Shown: positions 5,788 to 12,424, counted from the stretch's first letter. The stretch: DNA of 15,302 bases from Ruminococcus sp. (GCA_003521625.1 DPHV01000019.1:12586-27887), one strand, 5' to 3'. Numbers and translations are program-made. The notes: a model not told the origin generated them from the sequence alone.

Positions 5788-6048
5788 TTACGCTGAAGCG
5801 TTGAGTCTTTTAGCAAGAGAAGACTTGCTTCTTGCTGCTGTATTCTTGTGAAGAATACCCTTAGCTGTTGCCTGGTCAATTTTCTTGATAGCAAGACGAA
5901 CTGCCTCTGTTTTGTTGTCAGCGTTAGTGTCAACAGCGATGTAAGCCTTTTTGATTGCTGTTCTCAAAGCTGATTTTGTAGCCTTGTTGCGAGCTGTTTT
6001 AGTAGCGATAACCTTTACACGCTTTTTTGCAGATTTAATGTTTGGCAT
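5788..6048 (-). CDS. rpsT: 30S ribosomal protein S20
   Basis: The 86-aa, very basic protein begins MPNIKSAKKRVKVIATKTAR, the standard S20 start, and continues with three long helices ending KSSLAKRLNASA. S20 binds 16S rRNA early in 30S assembly. The length is right for the family. The ATG at 6048 has a near-perfect ribosome binding site (AAGGAGGTG). The gene has its own promoter (6086-6114) and terminator (5733-5759), so it is monocistronic. In Firmicutes rpsT often lies near the hrcA cluster, as here. Confidence 0.97.
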   Translation of the reverse strand: MPNIKSAKKRVKVIATKTARNKATKSALRTAIKKAYIAVDTNADNKTEAVRLAIKKIDQATAKGILHKNTAARSKSSLAKRLNASA

Positions 6049-6085
6049 TGTCCCACCTCCTTAAAATATCGGTCATATGGGTATT

Positions 6086-6114
6086 ATAATACCACAAAAC
6101 CCTTTAAAACGCAA
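6086..6114 (-). promoter_or_regulatory. Promoter of rpsT
   Basis: Minus strand TTGCGT (6114-6109), 17-bp spacer, TATTAT (6091-6086). A TATAAT overlaps two to three bases downstream. Confidence 0.75.
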
Positions 6115-6123
6115 GTGTTTTTC

Positions 6124-6146
6124 AAAAAAAACTGCGAATTTTCGCA
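6124..6146 (-). terminator. Intrinsic terminator of the 90-aa membrane protein gene
   Basis: Minus strand TGCGA-AAAT-TCGCA (6146-6133) followed by eight T's after one G (6131-6124). The stem is short, but the T-run is strong. It lies about 90 bases after the gene and just before the rpsT promoter. Confidence 0.65.
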
Positions 6147-6236
6147 TATTTTACGCAAAAAATATTTTGATAACAATATGTAGTATATGCGATTAATTTC
6201 AATTCAATATAACGCTTGTAAAATATCCGATAAATT

Positions 6237-6509
6237 TTATTTTCTGTTTCCTCTGCGCCTTGAGAGGATATATGCCCCGACAATTAAAACAAGGAAAATA
6301 CCGAGCACGACCTTGTAAACAATTCCAAAAGTGCCTGCAAACATATAAATACCGCTGTAGGCGTCAAGCGCATACCAGACGGCCATAAACACGAAACAGG
6401 CTGAAATTATAAAAGCATAAGGAGCTTTTTGCTTGATTCCGACTGCAAAGGTCAGCAGTGCAAGCACACCCCATAATATAACGTAAATGGTCTGCATAAA
6501 GTCGGTCAT
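6237..6509 (-). CDS. Small membrane protein, 90 aa, three predicted helices, unknown function
   Basis: I do not recognise the family. The protein has hydrophobic segments at about residues 7-24, 30-48 and 58-82, a short loop with Lys-Gln-Lys between the first two, and a strongly basic end (SRRRGNRK), which would favour a cytoplasmic C terminus. The start at 6509 is supported by GGGAGG about 9 nt upstream and an extended -10 promoter 30 bases upstream. A terminator follows, so it is monocistronic. Its promoter diverges from that of the small toxin-like gene at 6653, but no shared operator is visible. Confidence 0.72.
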   Translation of the reverse strand: MTDFMQTIYVILWGVLALLTFAVGIKQKAPYAFIISACFVFMAVWYALDAYSGIYMFAGTFGIVYKVVLGIFLVLIVGAYILSRRRGNRK

Positions 6510-6538
6510 AATTATTCCTCCCGAAATAAGATAACCAT

Positions 6539-6547
6539 ATTATAGCA
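6539..6547 (-). promoter_or_regulatory. Extended -10 promoter of the 90-aa gene
   Basis: Minus strand TGC-TATAAT (6547-6539) is an extended -10 element; the -35 region is weak (TATTCA-like at 17 bp). Expected start near 6532, with a short leader carrying GGGAGG. Confidence 0.6.
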
Positions 6548-6577
6548 CAAAACCGATAGAATGAATAGCAATTTTAT

Positions 6578-6606
6578 TTGTATATTGATGTTTAGTGTGA
6601 TATAAT
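6578..6606 (+). promoter_or_regulatory. Promoter of the 28-aa toxin-like gene
   Basis: TTGTAT (6578-6583), 17-bp spacer, TATAAT (6601-6606). Expected transcript about 6613 to 6818, roughly 205 nt. Confidence 0.78.
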
Positions 6607-6619
6607 TTTTACGTTGCCA

Positions 6620-6643
6620 CTCCCATACCGGCAAGGAAGGGAG
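6620..6643 (+). promoter_or_regulatory. Leader hairpin that can hide the ribosome binding site of the 28-aa gene
   Basis: CTCCC (6620-6624) can pair with GGGAG (6639-6643), which is the Shine-Dalgarno of the small gene. A competing hairpin, TTGCC (6614-6618) with GGCAA (6630-6634), would leave the site open. In addition GGTTGC (6644-6649) can pair with GCAACC (6743-6748) in the 3' untranslated part. Such alternatives are usual in type I toxin mRNAs, but these are by-eye pairings. Confidence 0.45.
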
Positions 6644-6644
6644 G

Positions 6645-6674
6645 GTTGCTCTATGGATATGATTGTTTCGTTTT
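6645..6674 (+). repeat. Direct repeat DR1, over the start codon of the 28-aa gene
   Basis: GTTGCTCTA (6645-6653) and ATTGTTTCGTTTT (6662-6674), separated by 8 bases, recur at 6824-6832 and 6840-6852, separated by 7. Twenty-two bases are identical. DR1 spans the end of the ribosome binding site, the start codon and the first seven codons. Confidence 0.9.
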
Positions 6675-6739
6675 TTCTTTCCGTTGTGGCTGGTGTTACC
6701 GCCAATTTCATCAGCAAATGGCTGGACGGAAAGAAGTAA
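6653..6739 (+). CDS. 28-aa hydrophobic peptide, Fst-like type I toxin candidate
   Basis: The peptide starts MDMIVSFFLSVVAGVTANFI and ends SKWLDGKK: a single membrane helix followed by a charged tail, the shape of Fst/Ldr-type toxins, which insert into the cell's own membrane. GGGAGGG (6639-6645) is a strong ribosome binding site. Context is the main support: own promoter (6578-6606), leader hairpin over the ribosome binding site, a strong bidirectional hairpin (6786-6818), a convergent strong promoter (6863-6891), and direct repeats that make the antisense RNA complementary to the start codon region. This is the layout of the par/Fst module. A start at the second Met (6659) is possible. A harmless small membrane peptide with antisense control is the alternative. 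Confidence 0.72.
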   Translation: MDMIVSFFLSVVAGVTANFISKWLDGKK

Positions 6740-6747
6740 TCGGCAAC

Positions 6748-6772
6748 CGGCCTGAGGCTTAAGCCACCTCGC
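6748..6772 (+). other. Short palindromic stretch in the 3' part of the toxin-like mRNA
   Basis: GAGGCTTAAGCCACCTC contains the perfect palindrome GGCTTAAGCC and flanking GAGG/CCTC. It lies between the stop codon and the terminator hairpin, where a fold could affect stability or antisense pairing. Confidence 0.3.
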
Positions 6773-6785
6773 ACAAACGGAATAG

Positions 6786-6818
6786 AAACCCCCACGAGTC
6801 GGATCCTCGTGGGGGTTT
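6786..6818. terminator. Bidirectional terminator hairpin shared by toxin mRNA and antisense RNA
   Basis: AAACCCCCACGAG (6786-6798) pairs perfectly with CTCGTGGGGGTTT (6806-6818) around a 7-nt loop, TCGGATC. The T-tracts on both sides are short (TTT plus more T's after one or two bases), but the 13-bp stem is very strong. Both convergent transcripts would contain it. Confidence 0.85.
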
Positions 6819-6823
6819 CGTTT

Positions 6824-6852
6824 GTTGCTCTAAGGACAAATTGTTTCGTTTT
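6824..6852 (+). repeat. Direct repeat DR2, inside the antisense RNA gene
   Basis: Second copy of GTTGCTCTA and ATTGTTTCGTTTT. Because it is transcribed from the minus strand, it gives the antisense RNA complementarity to DR1 at 6645-6674. Confidence 0.9.
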
Positions 6853-6862
6853 GCCTGAACAT

Positions 6863-6891
6863 ATTATATCATACGCCACAGGCTATTTCAA
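6863..6891 (-). promoter_or_regulatory. Promoter of the predicted antisense RNA
   Basis: Minus strand TTGAAA (6891-6886), 17-bp spacer, TATAAT (6868-6863). By consensus it is stronger than the toxin promoter, as expected for an antitoxin RNA. Confidence 0.82.
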
Positions 6892-7032
6892 GTATATGCA
6901 TAAAAATAATTTTTATTACAATACGAATATAATACCGCTTTCTATTTATATTATACCCTGTAAAGCAAAGTGTTGTCAAATGTGAAAGCGATGTGAAACT
7001 TTTACATTTGCGGAAAAATTTTTAAAAAACTC
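6892..7032. other. AT-rich spacer before the hrcA promoter
   Basis: About 140 bases with no convincing gene. It holds several A/T runs but no terminator or operator I can support. Confidence 0.5.
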
Positions 7033-7061
7033 TTGACTTTTACTGACTTTGGTATTATATT
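7033..7061 (+). promoter_or_regulatory. SigA-type promoter of the hrcA heat-shock cluster
   Basis: TTGACT (7033-7038), 17-bp spacer, TATATT (7056-7061). The CIRCE operator begins 13 bases downstream, so HrcA would cover the transcription start and leader. Confidence 0.85.
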
Positions 7062-7074
7062 AAGAATAAAGCAG

Positions 7075-7101
7075 TTAGCACTCGGACATCGAGAGTGCTA
7101 A
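7075..7101. promoter_or_regulatory. CIRCE operator (HrcA binding site)
   Basis: TTAGCACTC-N9-GAGTGCTAA with a perfect match to the CIRCE consensus in both arms. It lies between promoter and hrcA start. HrcA bound here represses the cluster and is released when GroE cannot keep HrcA folded during heat stress. Confidence 0.98.
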
Positions 7102-7139
7102 AACAGCAAAAACCGACTTCGGATTGTGAGGTGAACGGT

Positions 7140-8177
7140 ATGGAGCTGGCTGCGAGAAAACAGAAAATCCTTTCGGCGATTGTCGAAAGCTTTATCCGCA
7201 CAGGCGAGCCTGTCGGGTCAAAATCGCTGATAAACGAAGCAGAGCTTGACGTTTCCTCGGCTACGGTGCGAAACGAAATGGCTGACCTTACCAACAAGGG
7301 CTTTCTTGTTCAGCCGCACACCTCGGCAGGGCGTGTGCCAACTGAACAGGCGTATCGTTACTACGTTGATAACATAATGAAGGTAACGCCCGTATCGCAG
7401 AGCGGCAGGGAGTACATTGAAACAACGCTTTACCGCAGTGCCGATTCGCCCGAGAGTATTCTTCAGGGTGCGTCAGACCTTATTTCACAGCTCACAGACC
7501 TTGCCTCGGTTGCCACAACGCCTGACGGCGAGGAAAGCAGAGTTCACAGAATCAGCTTTGTACAGACGGGTTCCCACACGGCGATGGCTGTTGTGATTGC
7601 CTCAAACGGAATTATCAAAACAAAGCTTTTCAGGTGCGAGTTCCTCATCACCCCCGAAATTTTAGAGGTTTTTGACAAGGCGCTCAACAAAACATTTTCG
7701 GGCGTTAAGCTTTCGTCAATCAATCAGCCGTTTATCCAGACTGCGGCGGCACGCTTCGGCGAGCTTTCGCTGTTTATGCCCGGGGTGCTTATGGCGATTA
7801 TGGACGGTGCAAAATCCGCCCGTGAAATCAGCGTTTGCCACAGCGGCTACACAAGGCTGATGTTTGCACCCGATATTGATTTTCTGACTGCAAGAGGCGT
7901 GATTGAGTTTCTGAACAACGAACACGACCTTGCCTCAATGCTTGAAAATCTCCCGATTGACACCTCGGTTTCAATCGGATACGAAAACAGCAGAACGGAG
8001 CTTGCCCAAAGCTCGGTCGTTTCAACCCGATACGCCGTTGACGGAAAGCCGTCGGGTGTGCTTGCGGTTGTAGGACCTGTGAGAATGGATTACGACAGAG
8101 TGATTTCAATTCTCGAGAGCGTTGCCGATACAGTCGGAACGCTGATTGGCGAGCTTACAGACATAGACTTTTATTAG
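7140..8177 (+). CDS. hrcA: Heat-inducible transcription repressor HrcA
   Basis: The 345-aa repressor starts MELAARKQKILSAIVESFIR. It has an N-terminal winged helix with VGSKSL and the family signature SSATVRNEMADL, then LVQPHTSAGRVPTEQAYRYY. The C-terminal GAF-like part ends with VVGPVRMDYDRVISILESV. HrcA dimers bind CIRCE, here its own upstream operator at 7075-7101. I place the start at 7140, preceded by GTGAGGTG, rather than at the in-frame GTG at 7095, which lies inside the CIRCE site and would add 15 non-family residues. The stop codon is followed at once by repeat element B. Length fits the family (about 340-350). Confidence 0.97.
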   Translation: MELAARKQKILSAIVESFIRTGEPVGSKSLINEAELDVSSATVRNEMADLTNKGFLVQPHTSAGRVPTEQAYRYYVDNIMKVTPVSQSGREYIETTLYRSADSPESILQGASDLISQLTDLASVATTPDGEESRVHRISFVQTGSHTAMAVVIASNGIIKTKLFRCEFLITPEILEVFDKALNKTFSGVKLSSINQPFIQTAAARFGELSLFMPGVLMAIMDGAKSAREISVCHSGYTRLMFAPDIDFLTARGVIEFLNNEHDLASMLENLPIDTSVSIGYENSRTELAQSSVVSTRYAVDGKPSGVLAVVGPVRMDYDRVISILESVADTVGTLIGELTDIDFY

Positions 8178-8178
8178 T

Positions 8179-8420
8179 GTGGAGTTTGGAGTGTGGAGTG
8201 TGGAGTTTCGGTCGAGTGGATAGGTTGCGATAATTCAAAAGTTTAATGCCCGAATTAATTTATATGCGGCTAAAGCTGCGGAGGTTTAAATTTTTGTTTC
8301 CAATGTTTCCTGTATATTAACCAAACCAAGGAAAACAAACATTTCCAAACAACACGAAACATTACAAATTCGGAGCGCAGCGACCCTTAACTCCACACTC
8401 CAAACTCCACACTACAAACT
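8179..8420. repeat. MITE-like repeat element B in the hrcA-grpE gap
   Basis: A 242-bp relative of element A. The left end has heptamers GTGGAGT, TTGGAGT, GTGGAGT, GTGGAGT (8179-8206), and the right end holds their inverted counterparts (8390-8417). The left core 8210-8279 matches 1259-1328 at all but about two of 70 bases, and the right core ends CGGAGCGCAGCGACC. It starts one base after the hrcA stop codon. It is short of the nested 79-bp element seen in A. Transcription from the hrcA promoter must cross it to reach grpE, as no promoter is obvious between them. Confidence 0.82.
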
Positions 8421-8450
8421 AAAATAACAGTCCTTTAAAGGAGGATAAAA

Positions 8451-9032
8451 ATGGCAAAGAAAAAGTGCGAAAATGCCGAAGAAGTAAAGGAAACCAAAAC
8501 CGATAAGGAAACTACCGCCGAAGCTGAAAACACAGCTGAATCCGAAAAGGTTGAGGAAACAAAAGACAAAAAGAGTAAGAAAGACGACGAAAAGGTTAAA
8601 AAGCTTGAGGAAGAGTTTGCGGCGCAGAAGGACAAATATATGCGACTTGCCGCAGAATACGACAACTACCGCAAGCGTACCGCAAACGAAAAGCTTTCGC
8701 TTTACGATGACGCAACTGCAAAGGCGGTTACCGAGCTTCTTCCCGTTGCCGACAGCGTGAGAATGGCGCTTGACAACCTTGCAAACGCTGACCCCGAAAT
8801 AGTCAAGGGAATTGAGCTTATTTCAAATCAGCTTGACAAATCCTTTGAAAAGCTCAAGATTGAGTCGTTCGGAAAAATCGGCGATGAGTTCGACCCGAAT
8901 CTTCACAATGCAATCTCAAAGGTTGAAAGCGAGGAGCTGGGCGAAAACACAATCGCACAGGTTTTCCAGACAGGCTACAAAATCGGCGACAAAATCATTC
9001 GCCACGCAATGGTACAGGTAGCGAATTGTTAA
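8451..9032 (+). CDS. grpE: Nucleotide exchange factor GrpE
   Basis: A 193-aa protein. Residues 1-50 are a Lys/Glu-rich, poorly conserved tail, then a long coiled coil carries the family sequence YMRLAAEYDNYRKRTANEK. The C-terminal beta domain has GDEFDPNLHNAISKV and ends IIRHAMVQVANC. GrpE dimers release ADP from DnaK. The ATG at 8451 follows AAAGGAGGATAAAA, a strong ribosome binding site. The TAA stop is part of the TTAAT that begins a solo repeat end, so the last codons border a repeat. DnaK follows after 99 bases. Confidence 0.97.
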   Translation: MAKKKCENAEEVKETKTDKETTAEAENTAESEKVEETKDKKSKKDDEKVKKLEEEFAAQKDKYMRLAAEYDNYRKRTANEKLSLYDDATAKAVTELLPVADSVRMALDNLANADPEIVKGIELISNQLDKSFEKLKIESFGKIGDEFDPNLHNAISKVESEELGENTIAQVFQTGYKIGDKIIRHAMVQVANC

Positions 9033-9065
9033 TTCGGAATTCGGAATGCGTAATTCGGAATTAAT
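9029..9065. repeat. Solo end of the heptamer repeat family, overlapping the grpE stop codon
   Basis: TTAAT, then heptamers TCGGAAT, TCGGAAT, GCGTAAT, TCGGAAT (9034-9061), then TAAT. The grpE TAA (9030-9032) lies inside it. No core of the full element is present. Confidence 0.75.
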
Positions 9066-9131
9066 ATTTTTAAAATATAACAACAAATTCAAATTAAAAT
9101 ACAAATCATAATTTTATCGGAGGAATTCATT

Positions 9132-10979
9132 ATGGCAAAGACAATAGGTATAGATTTAGGTACAACAAACTCCTGCGTAGCAGTAATCGAAGGCGGCGAG
9201 CCCGTTGTAATCGCAAACGCAGAGGGCGCAAGAACAACTCCGTCCGTAGTTGCATTTTCAAAGGACGGCGAAAGAATGGTAGGTCAGGTTGCAAAACGTC
9301 AGGCTATCACAAACCCCGAAAGAACAGTATCATCAATCAAAAGAGAAATGGGCACTTCCCACAAGGTAACAATCGACGGCAAGAACTACACACCGCAGGA
9401 AATTTCGGCTATGATTCTTCAGAAGCTCAAGGCTGACGCAGAGGCTTACCTCGGCGAAACAGTTTCACAGGCTGTTATCACTGTTCCTGCATACTTCACA
9501 GACGCACAGCGTCAGGCTACAAAGGACGCAGGTAAAATCGCAGGTCTTGACGTTAAGAGAATCATCAACGAGCCTACAGCCGCAGCTCTTTCCTACGGCG
9601 TTGACAAGGAAAACGACCAGAAGGTTATGGTATACGACCTCGGCGGCGGTACATTCGACGTTTCAATCATCGAAATGGGCGACGGCGTTCAGGAGGTACT
9701 TGCAACAGCAGGTAACAACCGTCTCGGCGGCGACGACTTCGACAAGAGAATCATCGACTGGATGGTATCTTCATTCAAGACAGAAACAGGCATTGACCTT
9801 TCATCAGATAAAATGGCTATGCAGAGATTAAAGGAAGCCGCAGAGAAGGCTAAAATTGAGCTTTCGGGCGTTACAACCTCATCAATCAACCTGCCCTTTA
9901 TCACAGCAGACCAGACAGGCCCGAAGCACCTTGATTTAACACTCACAAGAGCAAAGTTTGACGAGCTTACTTCCGACCTTGTAGAGGCTACAATGGGACC
10001 CGTTCGTTCGGCACTCTCCGACTCAGGCTTACAGATTGGTCAGATTGACAAGGTTCTTATGGTAGGCGGTTCTTCAAGAATCCCTGCTGTTCAGGAAGCA
10101 GTTAAGAAGCTTATCGGCAAAGACCCGTTCAAGGGCATCAACCCCGACGAATGTGTTGCAATCGGTGCGGCTATTCAGGCAGGCGTACTCGGCGGCGAGG
10201 TTGACGGACTTCTCCTTCTCGACGTTACTCCCCTTTCACTCGGCGTTGAAACAATGGGCGGCGTAATGACGAAGATTATCGACAGAAACACAACAATTCC
10301 TACAAAGAAGAGCCAGATTTTCTCAACAGCCGCTGACAATCAGACTCAGGTTGAAATCAACGTTCTTCAGGGTGAGCGTGAGTTTGCACGTGACAACAAG
10401 CAGCTCGGTCTGTTCGCTCTTACAGGAATTGCTCCTGCAATGCGTGGTGTTCCGCAGATTGAGGTTACATTCGACATTGACGCAAACGGTATCGTAAACG
10501 TTTCCGCAAAGGACCTCGGCACAGGCAAGGAGCAGAAGATTACAATTTCTTCCTCAACAAATATGAGCAAGGAAGACATCGACAAGGCTGTCAAGGAAGC
10601 AGAGCAGTATGCCGCTGACGACAAGAAGCGCCGTGAAGCAGTTGACGCAAAGAACGAAGCCGAGAATATGGTTTATCAGGCTGAAAAGCTCGTAAACGAG
10701 AGCGGCGACAAGCTTGCAGACGACGACAAGAACACTCTCAACACAAAGATTTCCGCTCTTAAAGAGGCAATCTCAAAGGACGACGCAGATATGATGAAGG
10801 CTGCAAAGGACGACTTGCAGAAGGCTCTCTATGACGTATCCGCAAAGCTCTATCAGCAGGCAGCTCCGCAGGGCAATCCCCAGCAGGGTGCTCCCGATAT
10901 GGGTAACGCACAGCCTAACAACAGCGGTGACCCGAATGTTTATGACGCTGATTTCAAGGACGTTGACGACAACAATTAA
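9132..10979 (+). CDS. dnaK: Molecular chaperone DnaK (Hsp70)
   Basis: A full-length 615-aa Hsp70. The ATPase domain shows the phosphate loops GIDLGTTNSCVAV (near residue 6) and VYDLGGGTFDVSI (about 168), the connecting INEPTAAALSYG, and the adenosine motif VMVGGSSRIPAVQ. The substrate-binding domain begins about residue 365 (LLLDVTPLSLGVETMGG), and the lid ends in a Gln/Gly/Asn-rich tail with the acidic close DADFKDVDDNN. The size is that of Gram-positive DnaK, which lacks a short ATPase-domain insert found in proteobacteria. The start has ATCGGAGGAATTCATT upstream. Partners GrpE and DnaJ flank it. It is followed by two hairpins and a repeat before dnaJ. Confidence 0.99.
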   Translation: MAKTIGIDLGTTNSCVAVIEGGEPVVIANAEGARTTPSVVAFSKDGERMVGQVAKRQAITNPERTVSSIKREMGTSHKVTIDGKNYTPQEISAMILQKLKADAEAYLGETVSQAVITVPAYFTDAQRQATKDAGKIAGLDVKRIINEPTAAALSYGVDKENDQKVMVYDLGGGTFDVSIIEMGDGVQEVLATAGNNRLGGDDFDKRIIDWMVSSFKTETGIDLSSDKMAMQRLKEAAEKAKIELSGVTTSSINLPFITADQTGPKHLDLTLTRAKFDELTSDLVEATMGPVRSALSDSGLQIGQIDKVLMVGGSSRIPAVQEAVKKLIGKDPFKGINPDECVAIGAAIQAGVLGGEVDGLLLLDVTPLSLGVETMGGVMTKIIDRNTTIPTKKSQIFSTAADNQTQVEINVLQGEREFARDNKQLGLFALTGIAPAMRGVPQIEVTFDIDANGIVNVSAKDLGTGKEQKITISSSTNMSKEDIDKAVKEAEQYAADDKKRREAVDAKNEAENMVYQAEKLVNESGDKLADDDKNTLNTKISALKEAISKDDADMMKAAKDDLQKALYDVSAKLYQQAAPQGNPQQGAPDMGNAQPNNSGDPNVYDADFKDVDDNN

Positions 10980-11001
10980 TTATTGTATAATATAACGTAA
11001 T

Positions 11002-11033
11002 CAAAGGAGCTGTTAGTTATGGCAGCTCCTTTG
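11002..11033 (+). terminator. Hairpin after dnaK, terminator-like
   Basis: CAAAGGAGCTG (11002-11012) pairs perfectly with CAGCTCCTTTG (11023-11033), 22 bases after the dnaK stop. No T-run follows, so it may stabilise or attenuate rather than stop transcription. Confidence 0.55.
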
Positions 11034-11109
11034 TCGAGGTCGAGTGCCTCGACACGCATTTCGAGTGAAAAAATCGGACTGTTCGGACAAAACGGTTGCC
11101 CGATTTTTA
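11032..11109 (+). terminator. Second stem-loop plus terminator module after dnaK
   Basis: TGTCGAGG pairs with CCTCGACA (11032-11039, 11047-11054). Then AAAAATCGG (11069-11077) pairs with CCGATTTTT (11100-11108) around a long loop that includes AACGGTTGCCCG. The order stem-loop then terminator repeats the modules at 3998-4069 and 5393-5464. It probably reduces readthrough into dnaJ. Confidence 0.6.
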
Positions 11110-11139
11110 AGTTGATAAATCGGTAACGTTTATTTTTAG

Positions 11140-11218
11140 TGTAGGGAACAGTCTTGACTGTTCCGCAGGACTACAGCCAACCTATAGGTAAACGGAACGG
11201 TCAAGACCGTTCCCTACA
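11140..11218. repeat. 79-bp double-palindrome element, copy 2
   Basis: The reverse-orientation copy of 1357-1435, of equal length. Its palindromes are GGAACAGTC-TT-GACTGTTCC (11145-11164) and GGAACGGTC-AA-GACCGTTCC (11194-11213). Most differences to copy 1 lie in the middle spacer, while both palindromes and outer ends are unchanged. It occupies the dnaK-dnaJ gap. Confidence 0.85.
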
Positions 11219-11273
11219 TTAATTGTTAATTATTAACTGTTAATTGGAAATTGGTTTTCAGGGAGTGTATTTT

Positions 11274-12413
11274 ATGGCTGAAAAAAGAGATTATTACGAG
11301 GTGCTTGGCGTTTCGAAGGGCGCAGGCGACGATGAAATAAAAAAGGCATACAGACAGAGTGCCAAAAAATATCACCCTGATTTGCATCCGGGTGACAAGG
11401 AATGCGAGGAGAAGTTCAAGGAAGTCAACGAGGCTTACGAGGTGCTTTCCGACAAGGACAAACGTGCCCGTTACGACCAGTTCGGCCACGCAGGCGTAGA
11501 CCCTAACTTCGGTGCAGGCGCAGGCGGCGGCAGTCCGTTCGGTCAGGGCATTGACATTGACGACATATTCTCAAGCTTTTTCGGCGGCTTCGGCGGCAGA
11601 CGTTCAAACAACGCCAACGCTCCTATGCGTGGCAGTGACGTTGAAGCAACCGTTTACATTTCATTTGAAGAGGCGGCATTTGGCTGTAAAAAGAACGTAA
11701 GCTACAACTGCGTTACAACCTGCGGCGACTGTCACGGTACGGGCGCACAGGCTGGTTCTTCACCCAAAACCTGTTCAGCCTGCGGCGGCTCGGGCAAGGT
11801 GACGATAAACCAGAGGACTCCGTTCGGCGTTGTTCAGACACAGCGCACCTGCGACGCCTGTCACGGCAAGGGCAAAATCATTGACAATCCCTGCCGCAAG
11901 TGCGGCGGCTCGGGCAGACAGCGCAAGAGCAAGTCGGTTGACGTCACAATTCCGGCAGGCATCAAGGATCAGCAGATTTTAAACGTAGGCGGCAGAGGTA
12001 ACGCCGGCTACAACAACGGACCGGCAGGAGATTTGCACGTTTATGTAAACGTCCGTCCTCATCCGCTGTTTGAGCGCAGGGGCGACGACGTGTGGTGCGA
12101 CACTCCGATTACCTTTGCACAGGCGGCTCTCGGCGCAGAGATTGTTGTTCCCACGCTTGACGGCAAGGTTTCCTACACCGTTCACGAGGGCACACAGCCG
12201 GGCGATGTGTTCAAGCTCAAGGGCAAGGGCATACCGCACTTAAACGGCAGAGGCAGAGGCGACCAGTATGTCAGAATGACGATTGAAGTTCCCAAAAACC
12301 TCAACGCAAAGCAAAAGGAGCTTATCAAACAGCTTGACGGCACAACCACAGAAAAGAATTACGTCAAGAGAAAGAATTTCTTTGACAAAATCAAGGATTT
12401 GTTTAATGAATAA
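11274..12413 (+). CDS. dnaJ: Chaperone DnaJ (Hsp40)
   Basis: A 379-aa type I DnaJ. The J domain (residues 5-70) has HPD at 34-36. A Gly/Phe-rich region (about 78-110) follows, then four CxxCxGxG zinc repeats between C150 and C210 (C150/C153, C167/C170, C193/C196, C207/C210), then the two C-terminal substrate-binding domains. DnaJ delivers clients to DnaK and stimulates its ATPase. I start it at ATG 11274 (MAEKRDYYEVLG), with GGGAG about 8 nt upstream; an upstream in-frame codon at 11244 would add 10 unrelated residues. It is followed by a strong terminator. Confidence 0.98.
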   Translation: MAEKRDYYEVLGVSKGAGDDEIKKAYRQSAKKYHPDLHPGDKECEEKFKEVNEAYEVLSDKDKRARYDQFGHAGVDPNFGAGAGGGSPFGQGIDIDDIFSSFFGGFGGRRSNNANAPMRGSDVEATVYISFEEAAFGCKKNVSYNCVTTCGDCHGTGAQAGSSPKTCSACGGSGKVTINQRTPFGVVQTQRTCDACHGKGKIIDNPCRKCGGSGRQRKSKSVDVTIPAGIKDQQILNVGGRGNAGYNNGPAGDLHVYVNVRPHPLFERRGDDVWCDTPITFAQAALGAEIVVPTLDGKVSYTVHEGTQPGDVFKLKGKGIPHLNGRGRGDQYVRMTIEVPKNLNAKQKELIKQLDGTTTEKNYVKRKNFFDKIKDLFNE

Positions 12414-12424
12414 TTAACTTTTAT

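Larger units (their letters stand above)
6780..6856 (-). ncRNA. Predicted antisense antitoxin RNA, about 75 nt
   Basis: Inferred from a strong promoter at 6891-6863 pointing left, with start near 6856, and the hairpin at 6786-6818 that can stop it. The RNA would carry the complement of direct repeat copy 2 (6824-6852), which can base-pair in two blocks of 9 and 13 nt with the toxin mRNA at 6645-6674, and the complement of the terminator loop. RNA II of the pAD1 par locus has this same plan and similar size. No expression evidence is available here. Confidence 0.65.

Noticed and set aside
6592..6879. 95-aa minus-strand frame over the toxin-like locus
   Set aside because: It starts within the antisense promoter and runs through the terminator hairpin; no ribosome binding site; composition explained by the small gene and the repeats on the other strand.
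7095..7139. Upstream in-frame GTG start for hrcA
   Set aside because: It lies inside the CIRCE operator, has no ribosome binding site, and adds residues not seen in HrcA; ATG 7140 with GAGGTG fits better.
11244..11273. Longer N terminus for dnaJ
   Set aside because: The extra 10 residues come from the repeat-rich gap and have no family match; ATG 11274 has a good ribosome binding site.
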